64,000 nucleotides of DNA, taken from the NCBI GenBank assembly GCA_963667455.2, contig CAXXFR010000019.1, positions 124,001-188,000 of the forward strand, in the 5' to 3' direction. The stretch is from Bin55 sp963667455 (GTDB taxonomy: Bacteria; Pseudomonadota; Gammaproteobacteria; Pseudomonadales; Azotimanducaceae). The notes beneath the pieces are model-generated. The model was not told where the DNA came from, searched no databases, and saw only the letters and a list, made by a program, of their open reading frames with translations. Positions 17,508 through 26,554 of the stretch are shown piece by piece. Each line of letters begins with the position of its first letter. Position 1 is the first letter of the stretch. The position numbers and the translations under genes were made by a program.

Positions 17508-18374
17508 TTGCACCCGTCCAAGAAATTTGTCGAAGTCAATGGACTTCGGATGGCTTACGTCGAAATGGGATCTGGCGATCCCATCGTGTTGCAACACGGA
17601 AACCCTACTTCCAGCTATCTTTGGCGCAACATCATGCCAGCGCTGGCGAAGTTCGGTAGATGCATCGCAGTAGATCTCGTCGGGATGGGAGACTCGGACA
17701 AACTAGCGGAATCCGATGCTGGCCACTACTCGTTCACCGAGCACTTCGGCTATTTTGAGCGTGCGCTGGAGCAGCTTCAAGTTACCAATTCGATTGTGTT
17801 TGTCGTTCACGACTGGGGTTCAGCACTTGGATTTCACTGGTGCACAAGACACCCGGATGCCGTCAAGGGAATTTGCTACATGGAAGCCATCGTTCGATCC
17901 TTGACTTGGGATGAGTGGCCGACCGAAGCTCGCCGAATATTTCAGGGATTTCGTTCTGAAGCAGGGGAGCAAATGGTTCTCGAACGCAACCTCTTCGTCG
18001 AGGCTGTGTTGGCTGGATCAGTGCTGAAGCCTTTGTCGGATTCGGACATGAACGAATATCGACGCCCGTTCATGGAAAGGGGAGAGAGCCGACGACCGAC
18101 GCTGAGTTGGCCACGCCAGATTCCGATTTCAAGCGAACCCCAAGAGGTTTGTCGACTGGTGGACTCCTATGCTGATTGGTTGCGGCACAGCGAAGTTCCC
18201 AAGCTGTTTGTCAATGCTGAACCAGGAGCGATCTTGGTTGGTGCTCAACGAGACTTTTGCCGATCATGGCCGAATCAAGAGGAAGTCACAGTGAATGCTG
18301 GTCACTTCGTACCGGAAGATGCCCCGGAAGCCGTCGCTGATGCACTTGGACAGTGGCTTGAACGACTTGCCTGA
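17508..18374 (+). CDS. dhaA: Haloalkane dehalogenase (DhaA-like, subfamily II)
   Basis: This 288-residue alpha/beta hydrolase would cleave carbon-halogen bonds by water, giving an alcohol and halide. The complete HLD-II pentad is visible: nucleophile Asp102 and halide-binding Trp103 in VVHDWGSALGF, Asn32 in HGNPTSSYLW, acid Glu126 in GICYMEAI and base His266 in NAGHFVPED; TWDEWP also matches DhaA. The start is TTG 17508; an in-frame ATG at KFVEVNGLRM is too late for the family's first strand. It lies beside the CYP153-like gene, suggesting breakdown of haloalkanes or halogenated fatty compounds. Actual substrate unknown. Confidence 0.88.
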   Translation: MHPSKKFVEVNGLRMAYVEMGSGDPIVLQHGNPTSSYLWRNIMPALAKFGRCIAVDLVGMGDSDKLAESDAGHYSFTEHFGYFERALEQLQVTNSIVFVVHDWGSALGFHWCTRHPDAVKGICYMEAIVRSLTWDEWPTEARRIFQGFRSEAGEQMVLERNLFVEAVLAGSVLKPLSDSDMNEYRRPFMERGESRRPTLSWPRQIPISSEPQEVCRLVDSYADWLRHSEVPKLFVNAEPGAILVGAQRDFCRSWPNQEEVTVNAGHFVPEDAPEAVADALGQWLERLA

Positions 18375-18474
18375 GAGCCTTGCGGAAAACATATCGCTCA
18401 ATCCAGGCTAGTTGCCGTGTCAAGAGCGAAGACTCACGAATCTCACTGAAGAATGTGGAATAGAAGGAAAAACC

Positions 18475-19554
18475 ATGCTTGAACGATTCAAAGTTCCCGA
18501 AGAGGTCGCAGTACGCGTTGACGAGCAGGTCATGCGCCAAGCTGTTGAAGGTATTTTCAAGGCATTTGAAATGCCGAATGCCGATGCTGAAGCCTCGGCC
18601 GATGTCCTGTTGTATTCGGATATTCGAGGCATCGACTCGCATGGTGTATCCAACATGATGCGAGCCTATGTTGCGGGCTTTCGCGCACAACAAATCAATC
18701 CTAAACCAGAGATGAAGCGCACCGTCGATCATGTTGCCGCCATATCGTATGACTGCGATCGAGGGCTTGGACTAGCTCAAAGTCGAGAATTGATGCAAAC
18801 CGCTTGCGACCGCGCTCGCGAGACCGGAGTCGCAGTAGTTACGGCCTACAACGGCCGCCATTACGGACCGTCAGCGTACTACGCGCATGTTGGTGTGAAC
18901 AACGACATGGTCGGGATATCCATGACTGCTGGCGGTCTATTGGTAGCTCCGACCCACGGTGCAGAACGACTGCTAGGTCTAAATCCTCTTGGAATCGGAG
19001 TTCCATCCAATAAGGAACCTCCTTTCATTTTCGATGCCTCCATGAGCAGCGTCGCTGGGAACAAGATCGAACTTCTTCGTCGAGTCGGCGGCAATGTGTT
19101 GCCTGCTTGGATTACAGATGGTGAAGGAAATCCCATCATGGCCGAGTCTCAGGTTCCACAGGAATTCATGATGCTTCCTCTGGGTGGAACGCGAGAGATT
19201 GGTTCACACAAGGGATTTGGGTTGTCAATGATGATCGAGGTACTGTGTGGGGTACTCCTCGGCACTGGTGGTGGTCCCTTCCGTCGAAAGGGAGTTGGGC
19301 ACTACTTCATGGCCTACGACGTTAGCAAGTTCACCGATCTGGATGTGTTCAAGAACGACATGGACGACTACCTGCGAGCGTTGCTCAATTGCAAGCCCGC
19401 TCCCGGAGAAGAACGAGTCGTCTATCCCGGAATTCCCGAGCACGAAGCGGAACTAGATCGCCGCGAGAACGGCATTCCCTACCACCCTGAAGTCATACAG
19501 TGGTTTCGCAAGACGACTGGCGAGTTGGGCGTGGAACACCAGTTGCCGGAGTAG
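18475..19554 (+). CDS. Malate/L-lactate dehydrogenase family oxidoreductase
   Basis: This NAD(P)-dependent 2-hydroxyacid oxidoreductase of the YlbC/ComC/YbiC type (not the classical Rossmann LDH/MDH) oxidises substrates such as malate, lactate or ureidoglycolate. Signatures are DIRGIDSHGVSN near 45-56, AYNGRHYGPSAYYA with the catalytic His, and GSHKGFGLSMMIEVL. ATG 18475 is preferred: AGAAGGA at 18462-18468 is correctly spaced, and an upstream in-frame start would add 21 residues without homology. It follows the dehalogenase by about 100 bases. About 359 residues; substrate uncertain. Confidence 0.87.
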   Translation: MLERFKVPEEVAVRVDEQVMRQAVEGIFKAFEMPNADAEASADVLLYSDIRGIDSHGVSNMMRAYVAGFRAQQINPKPEMKRTVDHVAAISYDCDRGLGLAQSRELMQTACDRARETGVAVVTAYNGRHYGPSAYYAHVGVNNDMVGISMTAGGLLVAPTHGAERLLGLNPLGIGVPSNKEPPFIFDASMSSVAGNKIELLRRVGGNVLPAWITDGEGNPIMAESQVPQEFMMLPLGGTREIGSHKGFGLSMMIEVLCGVLLGTGGGPFRRKGVGHYFMAYDVSKFTDLDVFKNDMDDYLRALLNCKPAPGEERVVYPGIPEHEAELDRRENGIPYHPEVIQWFRKTTGELGVEHQLPE

Positions 19555-19676
19555 TTTCGTGCATTGCCAGGCTTTTTGAGCGACTCGACGCTCACTGGAT
19601 CAATTCCGTTGCATGTAATGTCTTGACCAATGGCGGAATTTGCATAATCCACAGTTCAATTATTTGAGGTGAACCC

Positions 19677-20156
19677 ATGTCTGTTCAAGAAGGAGATCGC
19701 ATTCCCGAGGCCGAGCTGCACGTTATGAGTGGCGGAAGACCGAACGGTGTAAACACTACGGACTTGACCGCCGGCAAGAAAGTCGTCATTTTCGCCGTTC
19801 CAGGTGCATTCACACCGACTTGCTCTGAGCAGCACTTGCCAGGTTTTGTTCGTCTGGCAGACGAGATCAAGGCCAAGGGTGTGGACGACATCGTCTGTGT
19901 TTCAGTTAACGATGCATTCGTAATGGATGCTTGGGGAAGGGATCGCGACGCGAGTGCAATTACGATGGCTGGCGATGGAAACGGTACTTTCGCAGAAGCT
20001 TGTGGTCTTGTCATGGACGGGAGTGGCTTCGGTTTAGGCACACGTTCGCAGAGATATGCGATGGTCGTCGAAGACGGCGTGATCACGAAGCTTGCCGTCG
20101 AAGCTCCAGGTGCGTTTGAAGTGAGCAAGGCAGAATCCATACTGGATTCCCTGTAA
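19677..20156 (+). CDS. Peroxiredoxin, Prx5 type
   Basis: This 159-residue thiol peroxidase reduces hydrogen peroxide and organic peroxides. PGAFTPTCS carries the peroxidatic Cys49. The C-terminal resolving Cys of atypical 2-Cys Prx5 is absent (PGAFEVSKAES there), so it is probably a 1-Cys enzyme using glutathione or a glutaredoxin; a glutathione transferase gene follows 75 bases later. A GAGGTGA ribosome-binding site precedes the ATG. Presence beside a P450 fits protection from oxygen by-products, which is inference. Confidence 0.93.
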   Translation: MSVQEGDRIPEAELHVMSGGRPNGVNTTDLTAGKKVVIFAVPGAFTPTCSEQHLPGFVRLADEIKAKGVDDIVCVSVNDAFVMDAWGRDRDASAITMAGDGNGTFAEACGLVMDGSGFGLGTRSQRYAMVVEDGVITKLAVEAPGAFEVSKAESILDSL

Positions 20157-20230
20157 CGCAATTCAGCATCCGAGCCACTACAGTCCGTTCACTGCAATGG
20201 CTTGACCCTTAGTTAAGGCCCTAGGTACCG

Positions 20231-20848
20231 ATGGATCTGAAGATCTACGGCTTTCCGCAAAGCCGTACTTTCCGCGTTCTGTGGATGGCGGAAGAAATCC
20301 GCCTGGCGAAAGGAATCGACTACCAACACGACGGCCGGATTTTCTCGTCTGGACCGGAACGCGACAAGTTACTGTCGCTCAACCCCATGGGACAGGTGCC
20401 GGTAATTGAAGACGATGGCTTCGTTCTGCGGGAATCGATGGCAATCAATCTCTACTTGTCCAAAAAGCACGATTGTCTGGCGGTTTCAACCCCTGAACAG
20501 GAAGCTTTGGCGTGGCAGTGGTCCTTTTGGGTAATGACCTCAGTGGATTCAGTCGTGTTGGACTATCTGCGTTTCAAATTGGGAATTCTCGGTGCGCAAA
20601 AGGACGAGCAGCGCACCAGAGAGCTCGAAGTGCAACTTGCGAAACCAGTTCAAGTGTTGAACTCTGAGCTCGAAATGAAGAGCTACCTCCTTGGGGATGA
20701 GTTCTGCGTTGCGGATCTAAACGTGGCGAGCGTATTCGTCTGGGCACAGCTGGGCCAGCTTCCGATGGATCATGCGACGCATTTGCAGGATTGGCTTTCG
20801 CGTTGTCTCGGACGAGAGCCTGCTCGATTGGCGCAGTCGAAGACCTAG
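20231..20848 (+). CDS. Glutathione S-transferase family protein
   Basis: The 205-residue protein has an N-terminal thioredoxin fold (LKIYGFPQSRTFRVLW, with Ser11 as candidate catalytic residue), the cis-Pro region MGQVPVIEDDGFVLRESMAI that binds glutathione, and an all-helical C-terminal half with FCVADLNVASV. Likely cytosolic, conjugating glutathione to electrophiles or acting as a reductase. It follows the peroxiredoxin on the same strand and ends in a perfect hairpin. Confidence 0.92.
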   Translation: MDLKIYGFPQSRTFRVLWMAEEIRLAKGIDYQHDGRIFSSGPERDKLLSLNPMGQVPVIEDDGFVLRESMAINLYLSKKHDCLAVSTPEQEALAWQWSFWVMTSVDSVVLDYLRFKLGILGAQKDEQRTRELEVQLAKPVQVLNSELEMKSYLLGDEFCVADLNVASVFVWAQLGQLPMDHATHLQDWLSRCLGREPARLAQSKT

Positions 20849-20870
20849 CACTCGATCTTTCGAGTGCTAG
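20845..20870. terminator. Perfect 11-bp hairpin between convergent genes
   Basis: CTAGCACTCGA (20845-20855) and TCGAGTGCTAG (20860-20870) pair exactly around a TCTT loop. The hairpin includes the stop codon of the glutathione transferase gene and lies 23 bases from the end of the convergent SPOR gene, so it may end transcription from both sides. There is no clean T-run after it. Confidence 0.55.
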
Positions 20871-20893
20871 TGGTCAGCTTCGACGATTTTGGT

Positions 20894-21610
20894 TTAGAGT
20901 CGGCCTGAGGCAGTTGCTGTGTCTGCAGACTTGATAGCGGTCTTTAGCGAAGTCATGGATCGAACCCACGGCTTCGAACTACCAACCTCTCTGGACACAC
21001 TATTGGCTGCCCTTTCCGCAAGTGATCGAGTCTCGTAGATTCCGAGCAATACCACGTACATGACTTTCGACCCAGCGGCGATTCTCGCGCCTCGGGGTTC
21101 GACCAACCAGTCGTCGTTGTCTTCGGCGTACTTGTTAGCTTTGTCGATATCTTGAAACGCCACTAGCTGAACGGCGAAGAACCGGTCGGGTAAGTCGACA
21201 ATGCGAGTGGGCGTATCTGGCTGATAGGACAGGCGAAGATATTCGGGATCGGCGCTGGTGTCCCGCGCGGGCGGACTGCTGTATTGCTCGTTATTGGTAC
21301 TCGCATACTGCTGAGGCGTCGCGGGGTCATAGCGGTGAACGCGGACTTGATTGGGTTGCAAGTTCTGAGACTGAACCTGACTGGTGTCTCGCGGAGCCCC
21401 GGCTACTTGCGTTGCTCGATCAATAGCTGAAGTCGTTTCGTCTTCAGTTACTTTGCGGCACGACCAGTCGCCATTCTCGTGCGAACCAGTGCAAACCCAT
21501 TGGCCTGCGGAATCGGGGGAAGTTCCCGCTTGCTGCGGTTGCCGAAAAGCGAAGCAACCAGAAAGACAAACAGCGAGAACTGCGATGAGAATCCATCGGA
21601 ACGTTTGCAT
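20894..21610 (-). CDS. SPOR-domain lipoprotein
   Basis: The protein begins MQTFRWILIAVLAVCLSGC, a type II signal peptide with lipobox LSGC, so it is probably an envelope lipoprotein. A QWVCTGSHENGDWSC segment follows, then a low-complexity linker, then a SPOR domain (about 145-225: DRFFAVQLVAFQDIDKANKY... YVVLLGIYETRSLAERA) that binds denuded septal peptidoglycan. ATG 21610 is chosen because GAGG precedes it at correct spacing; a start 6 codons earlier is possible. Role likely in division or cell-wall processing; a specific partner cannot be named. Confidence 0.85.
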   Translation of the reverse strand: MQTFRWILIAVLAVCLSGCFAFRQPQQAGTSPDSAGQWVCTGSHENGDWSCRKVTEDETTSAIDRATQVAGAPRDTSQVQSQNLQPNQVRVHRYDPATPQQYASTNNEQYSSPPARDTSADPEYLRLSYQPDTPTRIVDLPDRFFAVQLVAFQDIDKANKYAEDNDDWLVEPRGARIAAGSKVMYVVLLGIYETRSLAERAANSVSREVGSSKPWVRSMTSLKTAIKSADTATASGRL

Positions 21611-21980
21611 GAAGAACCTCGTAAACATCCGTGTTGAGATACGTTCAGTGTCGATGATACCATTTTTTGAGCCAAGTTCAGGCGTTTTTCTGAACTCTTG
21701 AGTATCTGGTCAACGGTGCTTCCTAACATGTGCTCGGTGTACTCGGCACGGAATGGTAGCTGAGTGCCGTAGCATCAGGCAACGATTTGTTAGCTGACGA
21801 TCGGAATCCATCGAATTGGCGGAACCTCGCCTTCGACTGTTAGGTGTCGGAAATTACTTGCGGAAACAGCAAGACTTGAGCGAGAACGAATCGACCGAAT
21901 TCGTTGGCGCGTGGATGGTTGTGCTAATGTATGCGCGATTTTGGGTGTGAGAGCACTTGTCTACTGGAGGGCTTCGCGCA
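21611..21980. other. Divergent intergenic region
   Basis: No gene is visible in about 370 bases between the SPOR lipoprotein and the TauD-type gene. It should hold both promoters. A short imperfect inverted repeat (CGGCAC...GTGCCG, around 21745-21772) is the only structure I noticed. Confidence 0.4.
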
Positions 21981-22877
21981 ATGGCCATAACAGTTGAACC
22001 TACAGATGCCACGTTGGGGGCATACGTGTCGGGTATTGACCTCGCGAGACTGACCGATCGAGAAGTGGATCAGATCAAAGAGGCTTTTCTGCAATACGGC
22101 GTGCTCGTATTTCTTGGCCAGCATGTGACAGAGCAAACGCAGGTGTCGTTTTGCGAACAGTTCGGACGGATTGAGCATCTTCGTCAAAAGACGGCTTACA
22201 AAGCATCAAATATCTCAAACGTTCAGCGGAATGGAACGCCTCTGAGCCGCGAAACGTTTGCGACGAGCCTGCTTAAAGGCAATGAAGGGTGGCACACCGA
22301 CAGTTCCTACATGCCTTTGTCTGCCAAGGCTTCTTGTCTATCTGCTCTCGAGGTCCCACCGTCCGGCGGAGGGACGGCTTGGGCCGACATGCGAACGGCG
22401 TACGACGCACTCGGATCCGAGATGAAGGAACGCATTGCGGATTTGTCTGCACTTCATTCTCTGTACTACTCGCAATCTGTGATCGGGCATCACGCCAAAG
22501 TGGGATCGGGCTATGGATTTCATACCAAGGGTGCACCTCTCCGCCCGCTGGTCAAGATCCACCCAGAAACTCAACGCAAAGCTCTGTACATCGGGCGCCA
22601 TGCGTATCGCATACCTGGAATGGAAGACTCCGATGCCAAGAAACTCTTGGGCGAACTGCTGGAGTTTGCGTGCCAACCACCTCGAGTGTACGAACATCGT
22701 TGGCAACCTGGAGATATGGCTATTTGGGACAATCGATGCGTACTTCATCGCGCGAGGCCGTACGATGTATCGGAACCCCGCTCGCTTCGACATGTCAGAA
22801 TTGCGGGCGAAGTTGAATCTGAATCGGCACCTACCTTTTCGGATGACCTTGTGGTGTCCCAGGAAACTGCGGCGTGA
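21981..22877 (+). CDS. TauD/TfdA-family Fe(II)/2-oxoglutarate dioxygenase
   Basis: The protein of 298 residues belongs to the family that hydroxylates taurine, 2,4-D and related substrates using 2-oxoglutarate. The iron ligands are the His and Asp of WHTDSSY, and a distal His in CVLHRARPYD, with a following Arg for 2-oxoglutarate. The start is placed at ATG 21981 with GGAGG at 21966-21970; the product then begins MAITVEPTDATLGAYVSGID, typical of the family. An earlier TTG at 21957 lacks such support. No transporter or sulfonate genes are nearby, so the substrate is open. Confidence 0.9.
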   Translation: MAITVEPTDATLGAYVSGIDLARLTDREVDQIKEAFLQYGVLVFLGQHVTEQTQVSFCEQFGRIEHLRQKTAYKASNISNVQRNGTPLSRETFATSLLKGNEGWHTDSSYMPLSAKASCLSALEVPPSGGGTAWADMRTAYDALGSEMKERIADLSALHSLYYSQSVIGHHAKVGSGYGFHTKGAPLRPLVKIHPETQRKALYIGRHAYRIPGMEDSDAKKLLGELLEFACQPPRVYEHRWQPGDMAIWDNRCVLHRARPYDVSEPRSLRHVRIAGEVESESAPTFSDDLVVSQETAA

Positions 22878-22960
22878 CAAGATAGATTCGATTCAATCAG
22901 CTTGAGTCAGTTGGATACGGAAGCGAACCCACTCACCCAGAACGGAAACCTCGATTCGAA

Positions 22961-23587
22961 ATGTTGGCAACGCTAGATCAGTTTGAACGAATCCCGCGCG
23001 TCCTGCGGCTGAACATCGCAGGTCAGCCGATAGGGTGGATTACGTGGCAATCTGCCGTCTGTCTCTACACTCGTGAATTGGTGCGCTGGACCATGGGCGA
23101 GTCGGTGTTGCGTATCCGAGGCGGTTATTCCAGAATCGACGGAACTCGAACTGTCGTTGACGTCAACAGCATCATTGCATGCGATGGCGAGGTTTTTGAG
23201 GGAGTCAAGACTGTCCCTCCGCTGACCAACCGAGCACTGTTTGCCCGCGACCAGCACATGTGCATGTACTGTGGCTTCAAGCAGCCAGACTCCAATCTGA
23301 CTCGCGACCATGTAGTACCCAAGTCGCTTGGCGGCCGCGATGTCTGGGACAACGTAGTAGCTGCTTGCAAGCGATGCAATCATCGCAAGGGAAATCGACT
23401 GCTGGAAGAGTGCGAATGGGAGTTGTTGGCTCTACCCTATGTGCCGAATCTACCCGAATACCTCGCATTGACCAACTCGGGAAGGATTTTGGGAGATCAA
23501 ATGTCCTTCCTCGAGTCTCAGTTCAGTTCCGGCCATCGCAAACGCAGCTCGGTGGAAACACGTTCGGTAGTAACCACTAGCGTCTAA
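22961..23587 (+). CDS. HNH endonuclease
   Basis: This 208-residue protein has an HNH nuclease core with two zinc-binding CxxC pairs: CMYCG, then LTRDHVVPKSLGGRDVW (catalytic His in RDH), then CKRCNHRKGNR. This stand-alone type, with an N-terminal WQSAVCLYTRELV segment, is widespread in bacterial chromosomes outside restriction systems and may act in DNA repair. Its 3' end overlaps the convergent M20 peptidase by 11 bases. No methylase or phage genes are adjacent, so I do not call it a defence gene. Confidence 0.88.
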   Translation: MLATLDQFERIPRVLRLNIAGQPIGWITWQSAVCLYTRELVRWTMGESVLRIRGGYSRIDGTRTVVDVNSIIACDGEVFEGVKTVPPLTNRALFARDQHMCMYCGFKQPDSNLTRDHVVPKSLGGRDVWDNVVAACKRCNHRKGNRLLEECEWELLALPYVPNLPEYLALTNSGRILGDQMSFLESQFSSGHRKRSSVETRSVVTTSV

Positions 23588-24989
23588 TGGCGAGCACGTT
23601 CAGCACGTAGGCCACGCAGCAGCTGACTCGTTCGGCCGTTCGTAAATCGAGAAACTCGTTGGGTCCGTGTGCGTTGGAATGCGGACCCAGCACTCCCGTG
23701 ACCATGAACTCGCATTGCGGATACTGATCGCCGAGCATCTTCATGAAGGGAATGGTTCCTCCCGTTCCCATTCGCCGATACGGTTTGTCGAAGAAACTCT
23801 CGGAAGCTGCGTTGAGAGCTTTATCCAGCCAGGCTTCAACGGGTTTTGAGTACCAACCGGATTCGGCAGCATCGCACTCGAATCGGACCGCTGCGTTGTC
23901 CGGCGGGTCGCGCTCCAGTTCGGACTGAACGAAGTCAGCGCACTTTCTCGCATCGGCATTGGGTGGCAATCGGAAAACCATCTTTGCAGACGTGAAGGGA
24001 CGCAAAGTGTTGCCGGCCAGATCGGGCTCAGGTGCACCGCCCAAACCAACTGTACCAAGGCAGGGTCGCCATGCATTCGCAATCAACAGATCCTTGAGGT
24101 CTTCTGTGCTCGCTTGATTGGGATTGGCCCACGGATAGCGGTCAACAACGGTTGTGCCGAGTGTCTCGGCGACTTCGGCGCATTGCTCCACCGCCCACGA
24201 CGGGATTTCAGTGTTCAGACTCTCACTTAATCTGCCGGAGTCTTTGTCTTCGATTCTCTCGTAGAGCGAACGCAGGACTCTAAAGCTCGAAGGGACGATG
24301 CCGCCCGCCGCACCGGAATGCACACCCTCCTTGAGAACTTCGACGGTCAGTGTCCCACTGAGCATTCCTCGAAGCGATGTCGTTAGCCACAACTGGTCGT
24401 AGTTGCCGCATTCGGCATCCAAACAGACAACCAGATCCGGTGTACCGATTTCTTCCGAGAGCAGTTCGATGTAGTAGGGCAGGTCGAAACTGCCGCTTTC
24501 CTCGCATCCTTCGATGACTATCGTGCATCGGGGAGTGGCGAGATTTTGCTGCTGCAATGCAGAAAGTGCCGACAGGCAGGAGAAGAGGGCGTAGCCGTCG
24601 TCTCCGCCTCCTCGTCCATAGAGGCGCCCATTCTCGAGAACAGGGATCCATGGTCCTTTTCCCTCATGCCAGCCTGTAAATTCCGGTTGCTTGTCGTAGT
24701 GCCCGTACAACAGTACGTTTCCAGACCCATTGTTTCGAGCTGCCACTTCAAGAAACAAGAGCGGTGTTCGACCGGGGAGTTCAACTGTGCGCAAAGAGAG
24801 CCCTTCGATGTTGAATGCATCGACGGAGTCGGCAAACAGTGACGCGGCCTCTCTCATATACCCGTTCGCATCCCACTCGGGATCGAACACCGGCGAAAGA
24901 TTTGGAATGCGGATGTACTGCTTCAGCACATCAAGAATCTGTCCCTTCCAGCGACTTTCAATGGACTGTCTGATGTTGGCTACGTTCAT
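23577..24989 (-). CDS. M20-family metallopeptidase (dipeptidase type)
   Basis: This 470-residue zinc hydrolase resembles carnosinase/DapE-type M20 enzymes. LLYGHYDKQPEFTGW gives the first metal-binding His-x-Asp, DDGYA the bridging Asp, and GCEESGSFDLPYY the catalytic Glu-Glu; GPHSNAHGPNEFLDL supplies a late His ligand. No signal peptide, so cytosolic. It is 77 bases downstream of cysS and probably co-transcribed with it and the M17 aminopeptidase, suggesting peptide turnover. Substrate not determined. Confidence 0.9.
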   Translation of the reverse strand: MNVANIRQSIESRWKGQILDVLKQYIRIPNLSPVFDPEWDANGYMREAASLFADSVDAFNIEGLSLRTVELPGRTPLLFLEVAARNNGSGNVLLYGHYDKQPEFTGWHEGKGPWIPVLENGRLYGRGGGDDGYALFSCLSALSALQQQNLATPRCTIVIEGCEESGSFDLPYYIELLSEEIGTPDLVVCLDAECGNYDQLWLTTSLRGMLSGTLTVEVLKEGVHSGAAGGIVPSSFRVLRSLYERIEDKDSGRLSESLNTEIPSWAVEQCAEVAETLGTTVVDRYPWANPNQASTEDLKDLLIANAWRPCLGTVGLGGAPEPDLAGNTLRPFTSAKMVFRLPPNADARKCADFVQSELERDPPDNAAVRFECDAAESGWYSKPVEAWLDKALNAASESFFDKPYRRMGTGGTIPFMKMLGDQYPQCEFMVTGVLGPHSNAHGPNEFLDLRTAERVSCCVAYVLNVLAIRR

Positions 24990-25066
24990 GTTCTTGCCCT
25001 AATGTGCCTCATCCGGATTGGCCGAAACGGTCTCGGAGAACCGACGCTTATAGGTCAGTCGATCTT

Positions 25067-26476
25067 TCAGCGACGGATTGTGGACCAACGCGTTCCATTG
25101 CGCGTATCCTCGATTTCAATGCCGCGTTCAGCAAGTTCTTCGCGGATCGCATCCGCTCGTTCAAAGTCTTTGCTGGATCGCGCTTCATTGCGTTCTTCAA
25201 TGAGTTGCTCAACTGACTCTGGATCGAGTTCTTGCGGCATCTCGAAGTATTGGGTGGGAGACTGGTTCAACAACCCCAGCAACCATCCGCCTCCCAGTAG
25301 TTGCTGACGTAGTTCCTTCAGCTCTCCCACATCCCGAGTCTTGAGGATTTCACTAGCGATTCCATGCATCGCGGCGATTGCGTTCGGGGTATGAAGATCG
25401 TCTGCGAGTGCATTGACTACCGACTCCGGAAAGTCCTCGATTGGCATCGGCAGTATTTCTGCACTGTTCTTTTCTTCGAGGTCGGTGCATTCCGAAACGT
25501 GGCGCAAGGATCGGTACAGGGTATCGACGCTTCGCCTAGACTGCTCAAGGAGTCGTTCGTCCCAGACTAAGCTTTGGCGATAGTGTCCGCTCAGCATCGC
25601 ATAGCGAATCGTTTCAGACGCATGGTTGTCCCGCAAGTTACGGATGGTCAGCACGTTGCCGAGGCTCTTCGACATTTTTCGACCGCCGAAATTGAGCATT
25701 CCGTTGTGCATCCAATAGTTGACGTATTCTGCTCCGTCTTCGATGCAGCAACCTTGAGCCAGTTCGTTTTCGTTGTGAGGGAAGATCAAGTCGCTTCCCG
25801 CGCCATGAATGTCGATGGGCGCACCCAAATGCTCGTGAATCATTGCGGTGCATTCGATATGCCAACCAGGTCTTCCTCGACCCCACGGACTGTCCCATCC
25901 GGGCATCGTGGAGTCGGATGGCTTCCACAGTACGAAATCTTTGGGGTCGTTCTTGTAGGGAGCGACCTCAACTCGCGCACCGTCCAGCATGTCTTGCATG
26001 GATCGATTGGATAGCTCTCCATACTGGTCGTAAGCTCGGACATCGAACAGCACGTGCCCCTCGGCCTCGTAGGCGTAATTACGTTCGAGCAGACGTTGGA
26101 TCATCGAGATGATTTTGTCGAGAAGAAGGGTGGGTCTGGGCTCAACATCAGGATCCAAGACATGGAGAGCTTCAATGTCTTCATGAAACGCATCAATGAA
26201 GCGTTTCGTTAGTTCGAAATACGGTTCGTTGTTGGCTCTTGACGCATCGATGATCTTGTCGTCGATGTCGGTAATGTTTCGAACATAGGTGACCTTGGGG
26301 TAAACAAGCCGCAAAAGTCTGACAAATACATCGAAAACCACAGCGGACAATCCATTGCCGATGTGGACTCTGTCGTACACGGTAGGACCACATACGTAGA
26401 CCGTTACATGGTCTGGGTCGATTGGCTCAAAGAGCCGTTTACTCCTTTGCTTGGTGTCGTAGATGTAGATGTTCAT
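25067..26476 (-). CDS. cysS: Cysteinyl-tRNA synthetase
   Basis: Charges tRNA-Cys. The 469-residue class I synthetase has the zinc ligand Cys29 in YVCGPTVYD, the HIGH-like HIGN at 38-41, the WHIECTAM zinc segment, and KMSKSLGN. All diagnostic motifs are intact and the length is standard. It lies in a minus-strand group with the M17 aminopeptidase upstream and the M20 peptidase downstream. Confidence 0.98.
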   Translation of the reverse strand: MNIYIYDTKQRSKRLFEPIDPDHVTVYVCGPTVYDRVHIGNGLSAVVFDVFVRLLRLVYPKVTYVRNITDIDDKIIDASRANNEPYFELTKRFIDAFHEDIEALHVLDPDVEPRPTLLLDKIISMIQRLLERNYAYEAEGHVLFDVRAYDQYGELSNRSMQDMLDGARVEVAPYKNDPKDFVLWKPSDSTMPGWDSPWGRGRPGWHIECTAMIHEHLGAPIDIHGAGSDLIFPHNENELAQGCCIEDGAEYVNYWMHNGMLNFGGRKMSKSLGNVLTIRNLRDNHASETIRYAMLSGHYRQSLVWDERLLEQSRRSVDTLYRSLRHVSECTDLEEKNSAEILPMPIEDFPESVVNALADDLHTPNAIAAMHGIASEILKTRDVGELKELRQQLLGGGWLLGLLNQSPTQYFEMPQELDPESVEQLIEERNEARSSKDFERADAIREELAERGIEIEDTRNGTRWSTIRR

Positions 26477-26554
26477 CGTCGTTCAAATGGCGAAGTTCAA
26501 AGTGCAAGTCGAAAGACCTGCACTTCAGAGCAATTTTTCGCGGATTGGTTCCGA

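Noticed and set aside
19577..19594. 6-bp hairpin TGAGCG/CGCTCA after the malate-type dehydrogenase gene
   Set aside because: Short stem with the T-run on the wrong side; not sufficient for a terminator call.
22961..23587. HNH nuclease as part of a restriction or defence system
   Set aside because: No methylase, helicase or phage gene is adjacent, and this stand-alone type is common in chromosomes.
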